A stretch of DNA of 16,403 nt from Bacillota bacterium (GTDB lineage Bacteria; Bacillota; Clostridia; DSM-8532), in assembly GCA_023440865.1 (NCBI GenBank), contig JAEXRM010000224.1:1-16403 (forward strand), written 5' to 3'. The notes under the pieces are model-generated. The model was not told the DNA's origin. It did no database searches and saw only the letters and a program-made list of their open reading frames with translations. Below, in pieces: positions 1-6,693 of this stretch. Position numbers and translations under genes: made by a program. Numbering within the stretch: the stretch's first letter is position 1; each line of letters starts with the position of its first letter.

Positions 1-40
1 CGCACCCTGCATTGCGGTTGCATAGATGACCGTACCAGGA

Positions 41-164
41 TCCAGACACCCATCCAGGCATCCAGGCACCCATCCAGGCACCCATTCACCCATCCACCCA
101 TCCACCCATCCACCTATCCACCCATCCACCATCCACCATCCACTATCCACCCATCCACTATCCA
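41..164 (+). repeat. Degenerate CCATCCAC tandem repeat tract in the xylA leader
   Basis: About 125 bases made almost wholly of CCATCCAC / CCATCCAGG / CTATCCAC variants, nearly free of G on the plus strand. The first part (41-80) carries CATCCAGGCAC units, the later part (82-160) pure CCAT/CCAC units. It ends some 5 bases before the AGGAGG ribosome binding site of xylA, so it is most likely an untranslated, unstructured leader. A reading frame stays open through it into xylA from an ATG at 26, but that ATG has no ribosome binding site and the encoded His/Pro/Ser/Thr stretch does not belong to the enzyme family. An 8-base unit could change copy number by slippage. No promoter for xylA was recognised in bases 1-40. 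Confidence 0.85.
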
Positions 165-178
165 AGCAGGAGGATACC

Positions 179-1501
179 ATGAGCGAATTTTTCAAGGGCA
201 TCGGGAAGATCGCCTACGAAGGCCCCAAGTCCACCAACCCGTTCGCGTTCCGTTACTACAATCCGGAAGAGATGATCGATGGCAAGTCCATGAAGGATCA
301 CCTGCGCTTCGCCGTTGCCTACTGGCACACCTTCCAGGCCCGTGGCAGCGATCCGTTCGGCCCCGGCACCGCCCAGCGCCCGTGGGACCACATCTCCGAT
401 CCGATGGATCTCGCCCTGGCCAAGGTCGAAGCCAACTTCGAGTTCTGCGAGAAGCTCAGCGTGCCGTTCTTCTGCTTCCATGACCGCGACATCGCGCCGG
501 AAGCAGACAACCTCGCCGAGACCAACAAGCGTCTCGACACGGTCGTCGCCGCCATCAAGAACCGCATGGCTTCCAGCGATGTGAAGCTGCTGTGGGGCAC
601 GACGAACGCGTTCGGCAATCCCCGTTTCATGCATGGCGCCTCCACCAATCCGAGTGCCGACGTGTTCGCCTTTGCCGCCGCTCAGGTGAAGAAGGCCATG
701 GAGGTCACCAAGGAGCTCGGCGGCCAGAACTACGTGTTCTGGGGCGGCCGTGAGGGCTACGAGACGCTGCTGAACACCGACATGAAGCTCGAGCTCGACA
801 ACCTGGCCCGCTTCCTGTCGATGGCGGTCGACTACGCGAAGGAAATCGGCTTCGACGGCCAGTTCCTCATCGAGCCCAAGCCGAAGGAACCCACCAAGCA
901 CCAGTACGATTTCGACGCCGCCACGGTCATCGGCTTCCTGAAGACCTACGGCCTCGACAAGCACTTCAAGCTCAACATCGAAGCCAACCACGCCACGCTC
1001 GCGATGCACACCTTCCAGCACGATCTGGCGGTCGCCCGCATCAACGGCATGCTCGGCAGCATCGACGCCAACCAGGGCGACAGCAACCTGGGCTGGGACA
1101 CCGACCAATTCCCCACCAACCTGTACGAGACCACCATGGCCATGTACGAGGCCATTCTGGCCGGCGGACTTGGCAAGGGCGGCCTGAATTTCGACGCCAA
1201 GGTGCGCCGCGGCTCCTTCCAGGCCGATGACCTGTTCCTGGGCCACATCGCCGGCATGGACGCCTTTGCCCGCGGCTTCAAGGTCGCCTCGAAGCTCTTG
1301 GCCGACGGCGTGTTCACCCAATTCACCGCCGACCGTTACGCCAGCTGGAACACCGGCATCGGCGCCGACATCAAGGCGGGCAAGGTGGGCTTCAAGGAAC
1401 TGGAGGCCTACACGCTCAAGAACGGTGAACCGGTCATCAAGTCCGGCCGTCAGGAAATGCTCGAGAGCATCCTCAACCAGTACCTGACCGAGACCGTGTG
1501 A
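179..1501 (+). CDS. xylA: Xylose isomerase
   Basis: Interconverts D-xylose and D-xylulose (and glucose/fructose) in the cytoplasm, the entry step of bacterial xylose use. The 440-residue product has the length of the longer (class II) xylose isomerases. Visible family residues: the catalytic pair His101 and Asp104 in FHDRDIAPE, metal ligands Glu232, Glu268, His271, Asp296, Asp307, Asp309 and Asp339, Lys234 in EPKPKEPTKHQ, and WGGREGYE around residue 188. The start at 179 is chosen because AGGAGG lies 5 bases upstream and the protein begins MSEFFKGIGK as in relatives; the frame upstream reads through the repeat tract. No xylulokinase, xylose transporter or XylR operator is seen nearby, so the rest of the pathway must be encoded elsewhere or upstream of the window. 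Convergent with the histidine kinase gene. Confidence 0.98.
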   Translation: MSEFFKGIGKIAYEGPKSTNPFAFRYYNPEEMIDGKSMKDHLRFAVAYWHTFQARGSDPFGPGTAQRPWDHISDPMDLALAKVEANFEFCEKLSVPFFCFHDRDIAPEADNLAETNKRLDTVVAAIKNRMASSDVKLLWGTTNAFGNPRFMHGASTNPSADVFAFAAAQVKKAMEVTKELGGQNYVFWGGREGYETLLNTDMKLELDNLARFLSMAVDYAKEIGFDGQFLIEPKPKEPTKHQYDFDAATVIGFLKTYGLDKHFKLNIEANHATLAMHTFQHDLAVARINGMLGSIDANQGDSNLGWDTDQFPTNLYETTMAMYEAILAGGLGKGGLNFDAKVRRGSFQADDLFLGHIAGMDAFARGFKVASKLLADGVFTQFTADRYASWNTGIGADIKAGKVGFKELEAYTLKNGEPVIKSGRQEMLESILNQYLTETV

Positions 1502-1523
1502 ACAGCTGATCCGATTTGACAGG

Positions 1524-1555
1524 AGAGGGCGGCATTCTTCGGAATGCCGCCCTCT
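1524..1555. terminator. Hairpin between xylA and the convergent kinase gene
   Basis: A perfect 14-bp stem (AGAGGGCGGCATTC and its complement) closed by a TTCG tetraloop, starting 22 bases after the xylA stop and ending 17 bases after the kinase stop on the other strand. Neither side carries a long T run (CTCTTGCTC on plus), so it is a weak intrinsic terminator by sequence, but its position and very stable stem suggest shared bidirectional termination or 3' end protection. Confidence 0.75.
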
Positions 1556-1572
1556 TGCTCGTGGTTGCGTCA

Positions 1573-3165
1573 TCAGCCTTTCCGTGGCGGAAGCACCATT
1601 GTGAAAACGGTCAGTCCCTTGGGCTCGCTATGAACCTGGATGGAACCGCCGTGCCGTTCCATGACGGACTTAGCGATTGAAAGGCCCAGACCGTAACCGC
1701 CGGTTTCCCGCGCCCTGGAGGCATCCAGCCTGTAGAACCGCTCGAAGATGCGCTCGCGATCCTCCTTCGGAATGCCTTCGCCCGGGTTGCTGACAGCGAT
1801 GCGGATGCGGCCGCTGTCACCCTCTCGGCGCAATGTCACCTGCACATTGCCCTCGCCCGTGGCGTGCTTGATGGCGTTGTCCACCAGAATGCCCACCGTT
1901 TGCCTGATTCCGGTCTCCTCCCCGACATAGGTGACGCCGGGCATGATGTCGGTCACCAGTTCGCGACCCGCCTCGAACGCCAGGGATTCCAGCGGCAGAC
2001 AGGCGGCGGTGACCGCCTCGCTGAGGTCGAAAGGCAGGAAGAGCGGCTTGTTCTCGCCCGCATCCAGCTTGGCGATCATCAGCAGGTCGTTCACCAGCTT
2101 GGACATGCGCTGGGTTTCCGATTGGATGTAACCAAGCCATTTCGACTGGCTGGCGACTGTTTCCGTCCGATTTGAGAAGATGACGTCGGTATTCGCCGCG
2201 ATGACGGTCAACGGGGTTTTCAGTTCGTGCGACGCATCGGCGATGAAGCGCTTCTGCTTTTCCCACGCCTTGCCGACCGGCCGGATGGCCCGTTCCGCCA
2301 AATAGAGGCTGACCAGAAAGAGGACGACCAGGCCGATGCCGCCGATGAGCAGCAGGGTCGACAGCAGGCGGTTGAGCGTATCGGTCTCCATGCTGCGGTC
2401 GAGCAGGGAGATGATGCGGCCGTATGCCTTCTCCATCGTGAAGTACTGGTAGCTGGTGCCGTTGAGCGTGATGCGCCCGCGCTCGCGTCCGTGGGAAATG
2501 ATGTCGCGGATCGCTCCGTTCAACGCATCCAGGTCTTCTCCCATCAACTCCGAGATGTCGTCCGCTTCTCCGTCTCCGGTGAAATTGCGGCTGAAGCTGC
2601 TGATCGATGTGATGGCGTCCTTGCTGTCGAGCCGGATCGAAAAGCTGTTGCGGAACATCGCGATGTCGAAGGCGTTGCCGGGCACGAAGCCGTCGAAGCC
2701 GAACACGGCGGCCAGGCCGGCCAGTGCGGGTGTTTGCGCCCCATCCCCGGAGGGTGCCGCGGGTGTGCCTTCCTGCGGCGGCACCGGCATGTCCGCGACA
2801 TCCGCGCCGGCATCCGCCTTGCCGGCGAACCCGCTGTTTCCGGTGTTCCCGGTGTTCCCGCTGTTGCCGGTGTTGCCGGTGTTCATGCCGGTGCTGTCGG
2901 CACGGCCGCCCCCCGCTGTTCCGACGCTGCCCGAAGCGTCGCCCACCGGGTCCCGGAAGAGCTTGTCAAGACCGTTCGGCGGACGCATTCTGGAGGGTTC
3001 CCGGCCATCGCGCCGGGCCAGCTCCTCGAGCATGCTGTTGGCTTGCCGCTCGCCGCTGCGGTACATGGTGAGGTAGATGCCGGCGCATACGGCCGTCGTG
3101 ACCGTGAACAGCAATGCCATGACGATCAGCACGAACCGGTATTTGAGTTTCCGTAGTTCCTTCAT
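1573..3165 (-). CDS. Two-component sensor histidine kinase
   Basis: Membrane sensor kinase that should phosphorylate the response regulator encoded just upstream. 530 residues in order: cytoplasmic KELRKLKYR start, transmembrane segment at about 11-33, a long extracytoplasmic region 34-267, second transmembrane segment about 268-290, phospho-acceptor His313 in ASHELKTPLT, then the ATP-binding domain with N box VDNAIKH (Asn430), G1 box NPGEGIP (460-466, Asn where many kinases have Asp), F box ERFYR (475-479) and G2 box GYGLGLS (490-496). The sensor region is unlike known input domains to me and contains a Thr-Gly-Asn/Ser repeat at about 92-115. Ribosome binding site AAGGAA precedes the ATG at 3165. 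It lies 81 bases downstream of the regulator gene, almost certainly in one transcript. Signal sensed: unknown. Confidence 0.95.
   Translation of the reverse strand: MKELRKLKYRFVLIVMALLFTVTTAVCAGIYLTMYRSGERQANSMLEELARRDGREPSRMRPPNGLDKLFRDPVGDASGSVGTAGGGRADSTGMNTGNTGNSGNTGNTGNSGFAGKADAGADVADMPVPPQEGTPAAPSGDGAQTPALAGLAAVFGFDGFVPGNAFDIAMFRNSFSIRLDSKDAITSISSFSRNFTGDGEADDISELMGEDLDALNGAIRDIISHGRERGRITLNGTSYQYFTMEKAYGRIISLLDRSMETDTLNRLLSTLLLIGGIGLVVLFLVSLYLAERAIRPVGKAWEKQKRFIADASHELKTPLTVIAANTDVIFSNRTETVASQSKWLGYIQSETQRMSKLVNDLLMIAKLDAGENKPLFLPFDLSEAVTAACLPLESLAFEAGRELVTDIMPGVTYVGEETGIRQTVGILVDNAIKHATGEGNVQVTLRREGDSGRIRIAVSNPGEGIPKEDRERIFERFYRLDASRARETGGYGLGLSIAKSVMERHGGSIQVHSEPKGLTVFTMVLPPRKG
2831..2892 (-). 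repeat. 9-bp tandem repeat coding for Thr-Gly-Asn in the kinase sensor region
   Basis: About seven copies of a 9-base unit (CCGGTGTTN-type on plus, some with CTG for GTG) in the kinase gene. They encode alternating TGN and SGN/SGF tripeptides, a flexible hydrophilic linker predicted to lie outside the membrane. The unit is a multiple of three, so copy-number change would lengthen or shorten the linker without a frameshift. Confidence 0.8.
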
Positions 3166-3246
3166 GCGGTATTTCCTTCCGGGATGTCCGGTCCTGCGGC
3201 ACGACTGGCGGCGGATCTCACATCGGCCCGTATGCCTTGTTTCGGT

Positions 3247-3933
3247 TCAATCGGCTTTCTCCTCAAGGGAGAGCGCGTATCCGACACCGCGCACGGTGCG
3301 GATGGCGACAGGGGAATGGATGTGCGCGAGCTTCTTGCGCAGGAAGGACACATAGACCTCGAGGTTGTTGTACTCCGCGTCGGAATCGTACCCCCACACC
3401 TTGGAGATCAGGGCCTCCTTCTCCGCGATGCGGTTCCCGTGGGTCATGAAGATCTCCATGATCTGGAATTCCTTCATGCCCAGCCGGACCGCCCTGCCGT
3501 TGCAGGCAAGCTCGTAGGTGGTCGCGTCGAGGGTCGTGTCGCCGAAGCGCAGGGTGTCATCCTGTATGGGGGTGCCACGCCGGCGGCCCAGCGCACGGAT
3601 GCGCGCGAGGAGCTCCTCCGTGTTGAAGGGTTTCGTCAGGTAGTCGTCCGCCCCGCAATCGAGCCCGTTGACCTTGTCGGATGCCTCGTCGCGTGCCGTC
3701 AGCAGCAGCACGGGCGTCTGGAGGCCGGCCTTGCGGATCCCCTTGAGCACGTCGATGCCATTGAGCCTGGGTAGCATGATGTCCAGCAGGATGATATCAT
3801 AGATACCGGTCAACGCCTGATCGAGCCCGGCAGCGCCATCGTGCTCCACATCCGCGGCATGGCGGTTGCGTGCAAGGATCTGCTGGACTGCTTCCGCCAG
3901 GCGTACCTCGTCTTCCACCACAAGTATCTTCAT
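3247..3933 (-). CDS. OmpR-family response regulator
   Basis: DNA-binding response regulator paired with the downstream kinase. Receiver domain at residues 1-115 with acidic pocket Glu7-Asp8, phospho-acceptor Asp51 in LLDIMLPRLNG, the switch Thr in LLLTARDE and the conserved Lys in YLTKPF. A winged-helix trans_reg_C domain fills the C-terminal part, including DTTYELACNG-like strands (TTLDATTYEL), VWGYDSDAEYNNLEVYVSFLR and RTVRGVGY. 228 residues from the ATG at 3933, which is preceded by GGGGGA at a good distance. An in-frame ATG at 3945 (adding MGDS) is possible but has a poorer site. Divergent from the VTC-domain gene, so it may control both itself and that gene; this is inference. Confidence 0.95.
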   Translation of the reverse strand: MKILVVEDEVRLAEAVQQILARNRHAADVEHDGAAGLDQALTGIYDIILLDIMLPRLNGIDVLKGIRKAGLQTPVLLLTARDEASDKVNGLDCGADDYLTKPFNTEELLARIRALGRRRGTPIQDDTLRFGDTTLDATTYELACNGRAVRLGMKEFQIMEIFMTHGNRIAEKEALISKVWGYDSDAEYNNLEVYVSFLRKKLAHIHSPVAIRTVRGVGYALSLEEKAD

Positions 3934-4001
3934 GGAATCCCCCATTCCGCCATGTGTGCCGCATTGCGCACCACGGCAGCGGTGTCGGTCTGTATGGCAT
4001 T

Positions 4002-4007
4002 ATTCTA
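4002..4007 (-). promoter_or_regulatory. Possible extended -10 box for the response regulator operon
   Basis: On the minus strand TGGTAGAAT reads as an extended -10 (TGn then TAGAAT, 4-5 of 6 to TATAAT), about 60 bases upstream of the regulator start. No good -35 box lies 16-18 bases upstream, which fits an extended -10 promoter or an activator-dependent one. Tentative. Confidence 0.4.
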
Positions 4008-4171
4008 CCATGCAAGGCTGAAACCAATCTTGATGCAATCGCGCAGCAGCCTCACGGGTTGTCCGGGCCGCACGGGCGGCGCCAGTCGCGATGGCGGATC
4101 AAAAGGAAAGGGCTGTTCAGATTCCTTTCAGCATCCCCCGGTATCCTGATGATGCGGATCGACGCAACCAC

Positions 4172-4193
4172 GGCATGCGATGCATCGCATGCC
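4172..4193. promoter_or_regulatory. Perfect 22-bp palindrome upstream of the VTC gene
   Basis: The segment starts GGCATGCGATG and is followed directly by its exact reverse complement, with no spacer. It lies 41 bases before the VTC start codon and about 240 bases from the divergent regulator start. With no central loop it is better suited to be a dimer-bound operator than a hairpin, though a 9-bp stem with a 4-base loop could form in RNA. No T run follows, so it is not an intrinsic terminator. No clear promoter was found on the plus strand of this intergenic region. Confidence 0.6.
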
Positions 4194-4234
4194 CGATGCA
4201 CCCGGTCGGTGAACACTGTTTGGAGGCGGAACGC

Positions 4235-4912
4235 ATGGCATGGCGACACGAGTGGAAACACTGGATCAACACCGCGGACTGGATATCGATGCGGCACAGG
4301 CTCAACGCCCTCATGCGGCATGACGCCCATGCGGACGCGCATGGCGAATATCATGTCCGCAGCATCTATTTTGACAATTTCGAGGGCAGGGTGCTCCAGG
4401 AGAAGCTCGACGGCCTGCTGCACCGCGAGAAGTACCGCATCCGGCTGTACAACCTCGACCCGGCCACCTTGCGCCTTGAACGCAAGACACGCCACAACGG
4501 CCTGGGCAGGAAGGATGCGGTGAAGCTGACGATGGAACAATGCCGCATGCTGCTTGCCGGAGACACCGCCTTCGTGCCGGCGACGGGAGATCCGCTTTTG
4601 TCGGCCCTGAAATGCCAGATGGACACGAAACTGCTTCGGGCCGCAACGGTGGTGGATTACACGCGGGAAGCCTTCGTCATGGAGGCCGGAAACGTGCGTG
4701 TGACCTTTGACCGGGAAATCCGGTCGGGCCTTGCGGGTGTCGATGTGCTGGATCCCGCCCTGCCGACGGTTCCGACCCACCACGGCAATCTGATGGTGCT
4801 CGAGGTGAAGTATGACGCATTCCTTCCGGGAACCGTCGCGGCGGCCATCCAGACGGGTGACCGGCAGGCGTCCGCCATCTCGAAGTACGCCTTGTGCCGG
4901 CAAAGCGGATAG
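4235..4912 (+). CDS. VTC-domain protein (polyphosphate polymerase family)
   Basis: Belongs to the CYTH-like VTC family, in which the yeast member Vtc4 makes polyphosphate from ATP inside a beta-tunnel. Seen in the sequence: FRHEWKH-type start (WRHEWKHWIN at 3-12), SIYFDN (44-49), the basic strand REKYRIRLYN (64-73), LERKTR (81-86), DYTRE (141-145), RVTFDREIRS (155-164), LEVKYD (189-194) and a C-terminal SAISKY (213-218). These supply the alternating Arg/Lys and Glu residues expected for phosphate and metal binding. 225 residues, usual for bacterial members. The start at 4235 is chosen because GGAGGCGG precedes it and the family begins here; an in-frame ATG at 4091 has no support. Followed by a DUF4956 gene, a known genomic partner. 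Polymerase activity is inferred from family only. Confidence 0.92.
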   Translation: MAWRHEWKHWINTADWISMRHRLNALMRHDAHADAHGEYHVRSIYFDNFEGRVLQEKLDGLLHREKYRIRLYNLDPATLRLERKTRHNGLGRKDAVKLTMEQCRMLLAGDTAFVPATGDPLLSALKCQMDTKLLRAATVVDYTREAFVMEAGNVRVTFDREIRSGLAGVDVLDPALPTVPTHHGNLMVLEVKYDAFLPGTVAAAIQTGDRQASAISKYALCRQSG

Positions 4913-5037
4913 GCACGCGATCCTGCACGGACATGCGCCGGCACGGACCGCAAGCTGTCCGCGCCACACTCTCCCGAAATGCGACAATGCGATGACAGAT
5001 CGATGCTCACGCCGGAAGGCGGCACAGGAGGACAAAC

Positions 5038-5721
5038 ATGAGCGGTACCATCAACTTCAGCGACGTATTCAAGTCCAGCACACTCGACAAGATTTCCGAC
5101 GTATCCTGGTTCGACATGGGGCTGACCATGCTGTTGGCGTTCGTACTGGGGCTGTTCATTCTGTACGTGTACCGCAAGACCTTCAAGGGCGTCATGGTTT
5201 CCCGCAGCTTCGGGGTTTCGCTGATGGCGCTGACCCTTATCACCTCGCTGATCATCATGGCCATCACGTCGAACATCATTCTTTCGCTGGGCATGGTCGG
5301 CGCCCTGTCGATCGTCCGATTCCGCAGCGCCATCAAGGAACCGATGGACATCGCGTTCCTGTTCTGGTCCATCAGTGTGGGCATCGTGGTTGGCGCGGGC
5401 CTGATTCCCATGGCCATCTTCGGATCGCTGTTCATCGGCCTGGTGCTGATCCTGTTCGCCAGGGGACAGGGGGTCGATGCGCCCTACCTGCTTGTCGTGC
5501 GCTGCGGCGACGAGGCTGCCGAGAAGCAGGTGATGGGCGTTGTCACAGAATCCGTGAAGCGGTGCGTTGTCAAGTCCAAGACCGTATCCGCCAAGGGGAT
5601 TGAGATGACGGTTGAAGTCCGGATTGCCGGCGGCACCACGAAATTCGTCAATGACGTGGCCGCGGTTTCCGGCGTGGAGAATGCGGTGATGGTCAGCTAC
5701 AACGGCGAATATTCCGCATGA
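5038..5721 (+). CDS. DUF4956 family membrane protein
   Basis: 227-residue protein with four or five predicted transmembrane segments in the first 145 residues (about 27-46, 59-79, 82-97, 104-121 and 122-142) and a soluble C-terminal domain of about 80 residues from PYLLVVRCGD onward with an alternating alpha/beta look. The conserved core between membrane segments reads GMVGALSIVRFRSAIKEPMDIAFLFW, with several charged residues next to the membrane, typical of DUF4956. Strong AGGAGG site before the ATG. It lies 125 bases after the VTC-domain gene with no promoter I can recognise between them, so the two are probably co-transcribed. Relatives occur beside VTC and CotH-like kinase genes; no CotH gene is present here. 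Molecular function is unknown. Confidence 0.9.
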   Translation: MSGTINFSDVFKSSTLDKISDVSWFDMGLTMLLAFVLGLFILYVYRKTFKGVMVSRSFGVSLMALTLITSLIIMAITSNIILSLGMVGALSIVRFRSAIKEPMDIAFLFWSISVGIVVGAGLIPMAIFGSLFIGLVLILFARGQGVDAPYLLVVRCGDEAAEKQVMGVVTESVKRCVVKSKTVSAKGIEMTVEVRIAGGTTKFVNDVAAVSGVENAVMVSYNGEYSA

Positions 5722-5757
5722 GCGATGCATGACGGGCATCTTCGGAGGTGCGCATCA

Positions 5758-5812
5758 TTGTAAACTTGATGTCACTACGAGGTTGACGAATAATCACGGG
5801 ATCTGGTACGAT
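5758..5812 (+). promoter_or_regulatory. bioY promoter with BirA-operator-like inverted repeat
   Basis: TTGTAAACT (5758-5766), a 14-base spacer, then GGTTGACGA (5781-5789): the BirA operator pattern TTGTAAACC-N14/15-GGTTTACAA with one mismatch in the left arm and two in the right. Two sigma-A-like promoters overlap it: TTGATG (5766-5771), 17 bases, AATAAT (5789-5794); and TTGACG (5783-5788), 18 bases, TACGAT (5807-5812). Binding of biotin-loaded BirA here would block either. Position upstream of bioY supports the reading. The operator consensus is known from BirA regulons; occupancy here is inferred. Confidence 0.75.
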
Positions 5813-5849
5813 GACGGGGCCGGTGCGACAGCATCCGGCCCCGTCATCG
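5809..5849 (+). terminator. Strong 15-bp hairpin in the bioY upstream region
   Basis: Perfect stem CGATGACGGGGCCGG (5809-5823) with its complement (5835-5849) around an 11-base loop. No T run follows, so it is not a classical intrinsic terminator. It may stop or protect transcripts arriving from the VTC/DUF4956 unit, or form in the 5' leader of bioY if transcription begins at the more upstream of the two promoters. About 100 bases remain before the bioY start. Confidence 0.55.
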
Positions 5850-5948
5850 CGCATCGGGCGCGTTGATGCCGCATGGTGCCATGCGGAGGGCAGATCATCC
5901 ATGAGGGCGATGGGCGCATGCCGATTGCGACACGCGAAGGAGAGACCG

Positions 5949-6539
5949 ATGCGCATCGATTCAACCCGTGCTTCAACCTGCAGCCGTGGCAACCGCCGTG
6001 TCGGCACCCGTGACTTCATCCTCTGCGGCCTGTTTGCGGCCCTGATGATCGTGGGGGCCTACCTGCGCGTCCCGTTTCCCGTGGTGCCGCTGACATTCCA
6101 GCCCTTTTTCGCGATCCTGTCGGGCCTGCTGCTCGGCGCACGTCTTGGGGCCCTGGCCCAGAGCGTCTACCTGCTGACCGGGTTGCTGGGTGTGCCCGTG
6201 TTTGCCGGCGGCAGCGCCGGCATCATGTATGTGCTCAAGCCCACCTTCGGATTCCTGCTTGGGTTTCTGCTTGCGGCGATCGTTGCGGGCATGGTCGGCG
6301 GCGGTGCCCGAAATCCCGGCATGGTGCGGCTCGTGATCGCATCCACCGCGGGCCTGGCGGTCATCTACATCGTGGGGATCGTGTACATGTATCTCATCCA
6401 GTCCTTTTACCTGGCCAAGGCGGTGACACTGCCGGGTGTCGCGCAGGCGATGCTGCCGTTCCTGCTGAAGGACTTCGTGCTCTTCCTTGCGGCGTCCGTC
6501 ATCGCCTGCCGTCTGATTCCGGTGCTGCGCAGGACCTGA
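5949..6539 (+). CDS. bioY: Biotin transporter substrate-binding subunit BioY
   Basis: Membrane S-component of an ECF transporter (or stand-alone carrier) for biotin uptake. 196 residues with about six hydrophobic segments after a basic N-terminal 20 residues. Family signatures: RVPFPVVPLTFQ (40-51), GLLLGARLGALAQSVYLLTGLLGVPVFAGG (59-88), the PTFGFLLGF loop (98-106) and the C-terminal LPFLLKDFVLF with Lys174-Asp175. The start at 5949 has AAGGAGAG upstream and fits family length; in-frame starts further upstream run into the leader hairpin. No energising EcfAAT genes are near, so a shared ECF module elsewhere is expected. A BirA-like site upstream predicts repression when biotin is plentiful. 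Confidence 0.95.
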   Translation: MRIDSTRASTCSRGNRRVGTRDFILCGLFAALMIVGAYLRVPFPVVPLTFQPFFAILSGLLLGARLGALAQSVYLLTGLLGVPVFAGGSAGIMYVLKPTFGFLLGFLLAAIVAGMVGGGARNPGMVRLVIASTAGLAVIYIVGIVYMYLIQSFYLAKAVTLPGVAQAMLPFLLKDFVLFLAASVIACRLIPVLRRT

Positions 6540-6563
6540 GCCGCCGGGCGGGTCGCCCCCGGG

Positions 6564-6592
6564 TTGCAGCCGCCTGAGCGTTTGCCTATAAT
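6564..6592 (+). promoter_or_regulatory. Sigma-A promoter of the GNAT gene
   Basis: TTGCAG (6564-6569), 17-base spacer, TATAAT (6587-6592). Transcription would begin near 6599, leaving a leader of about 95 bases before the acetyltransferase gene. A near-consensus promoter 25 bases after bioY shows the two genes are separate units. Confidence 0.85.
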
Positions 6593-6612
6593 GAAGGGAA
6601 AAGCCGTTTGGT

Positions 6613-6665
6613 CCTTGTGACGGAACGCCGCCACCTTCGGCGGCGGGTGGCGAAAGGTCACGGGG
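6613..6665 (+). other. Two-tier stem-loop in the GNAT leader
   Basis: Outer stem CCTTGTGAC (6613-6621) with GTCACGGGG (6657-6665), nine pairs including two G-U, and an inner hairpin CGCCGCC (6626-6632) with GGCGGCG (6639-6645) around ACCTTC. A flanking GGT/ACC can extend the outer stem. It falls wholly within the predicted leader and stops 17 bases before the GGAGG site. No T run follows. I could not match it to a known riboswitch class; it may be only a stabilising leader. Confidence 0.5.
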
Positions 6666-6693
6666 AACCGCAATCGGGCATCGTGGAGGCAGC

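Noticed and set aside
41..164. CRISPR-like array in the repeat tract
   Set aside because: Units are 8-11 bases with no unique spacers; this is a simple-sequence tract.
26..178. N-terminal extension of xylose isomerase through the repeat
   Set aside because: The ATG at 26 has no ribosome binding site, the encoded residues are repeat-derived, and a strong AGGAGG precedes the family-consistent start at 179.
158..1573. Long open frame of 471 codons on the minus strand opposite xylA
   Set aside because: It is a G+C-driven shadow of a clear xylose isomerase, has low-complexity Val/Gly/Glu-rich content, and no ribosome binding site or family signature.
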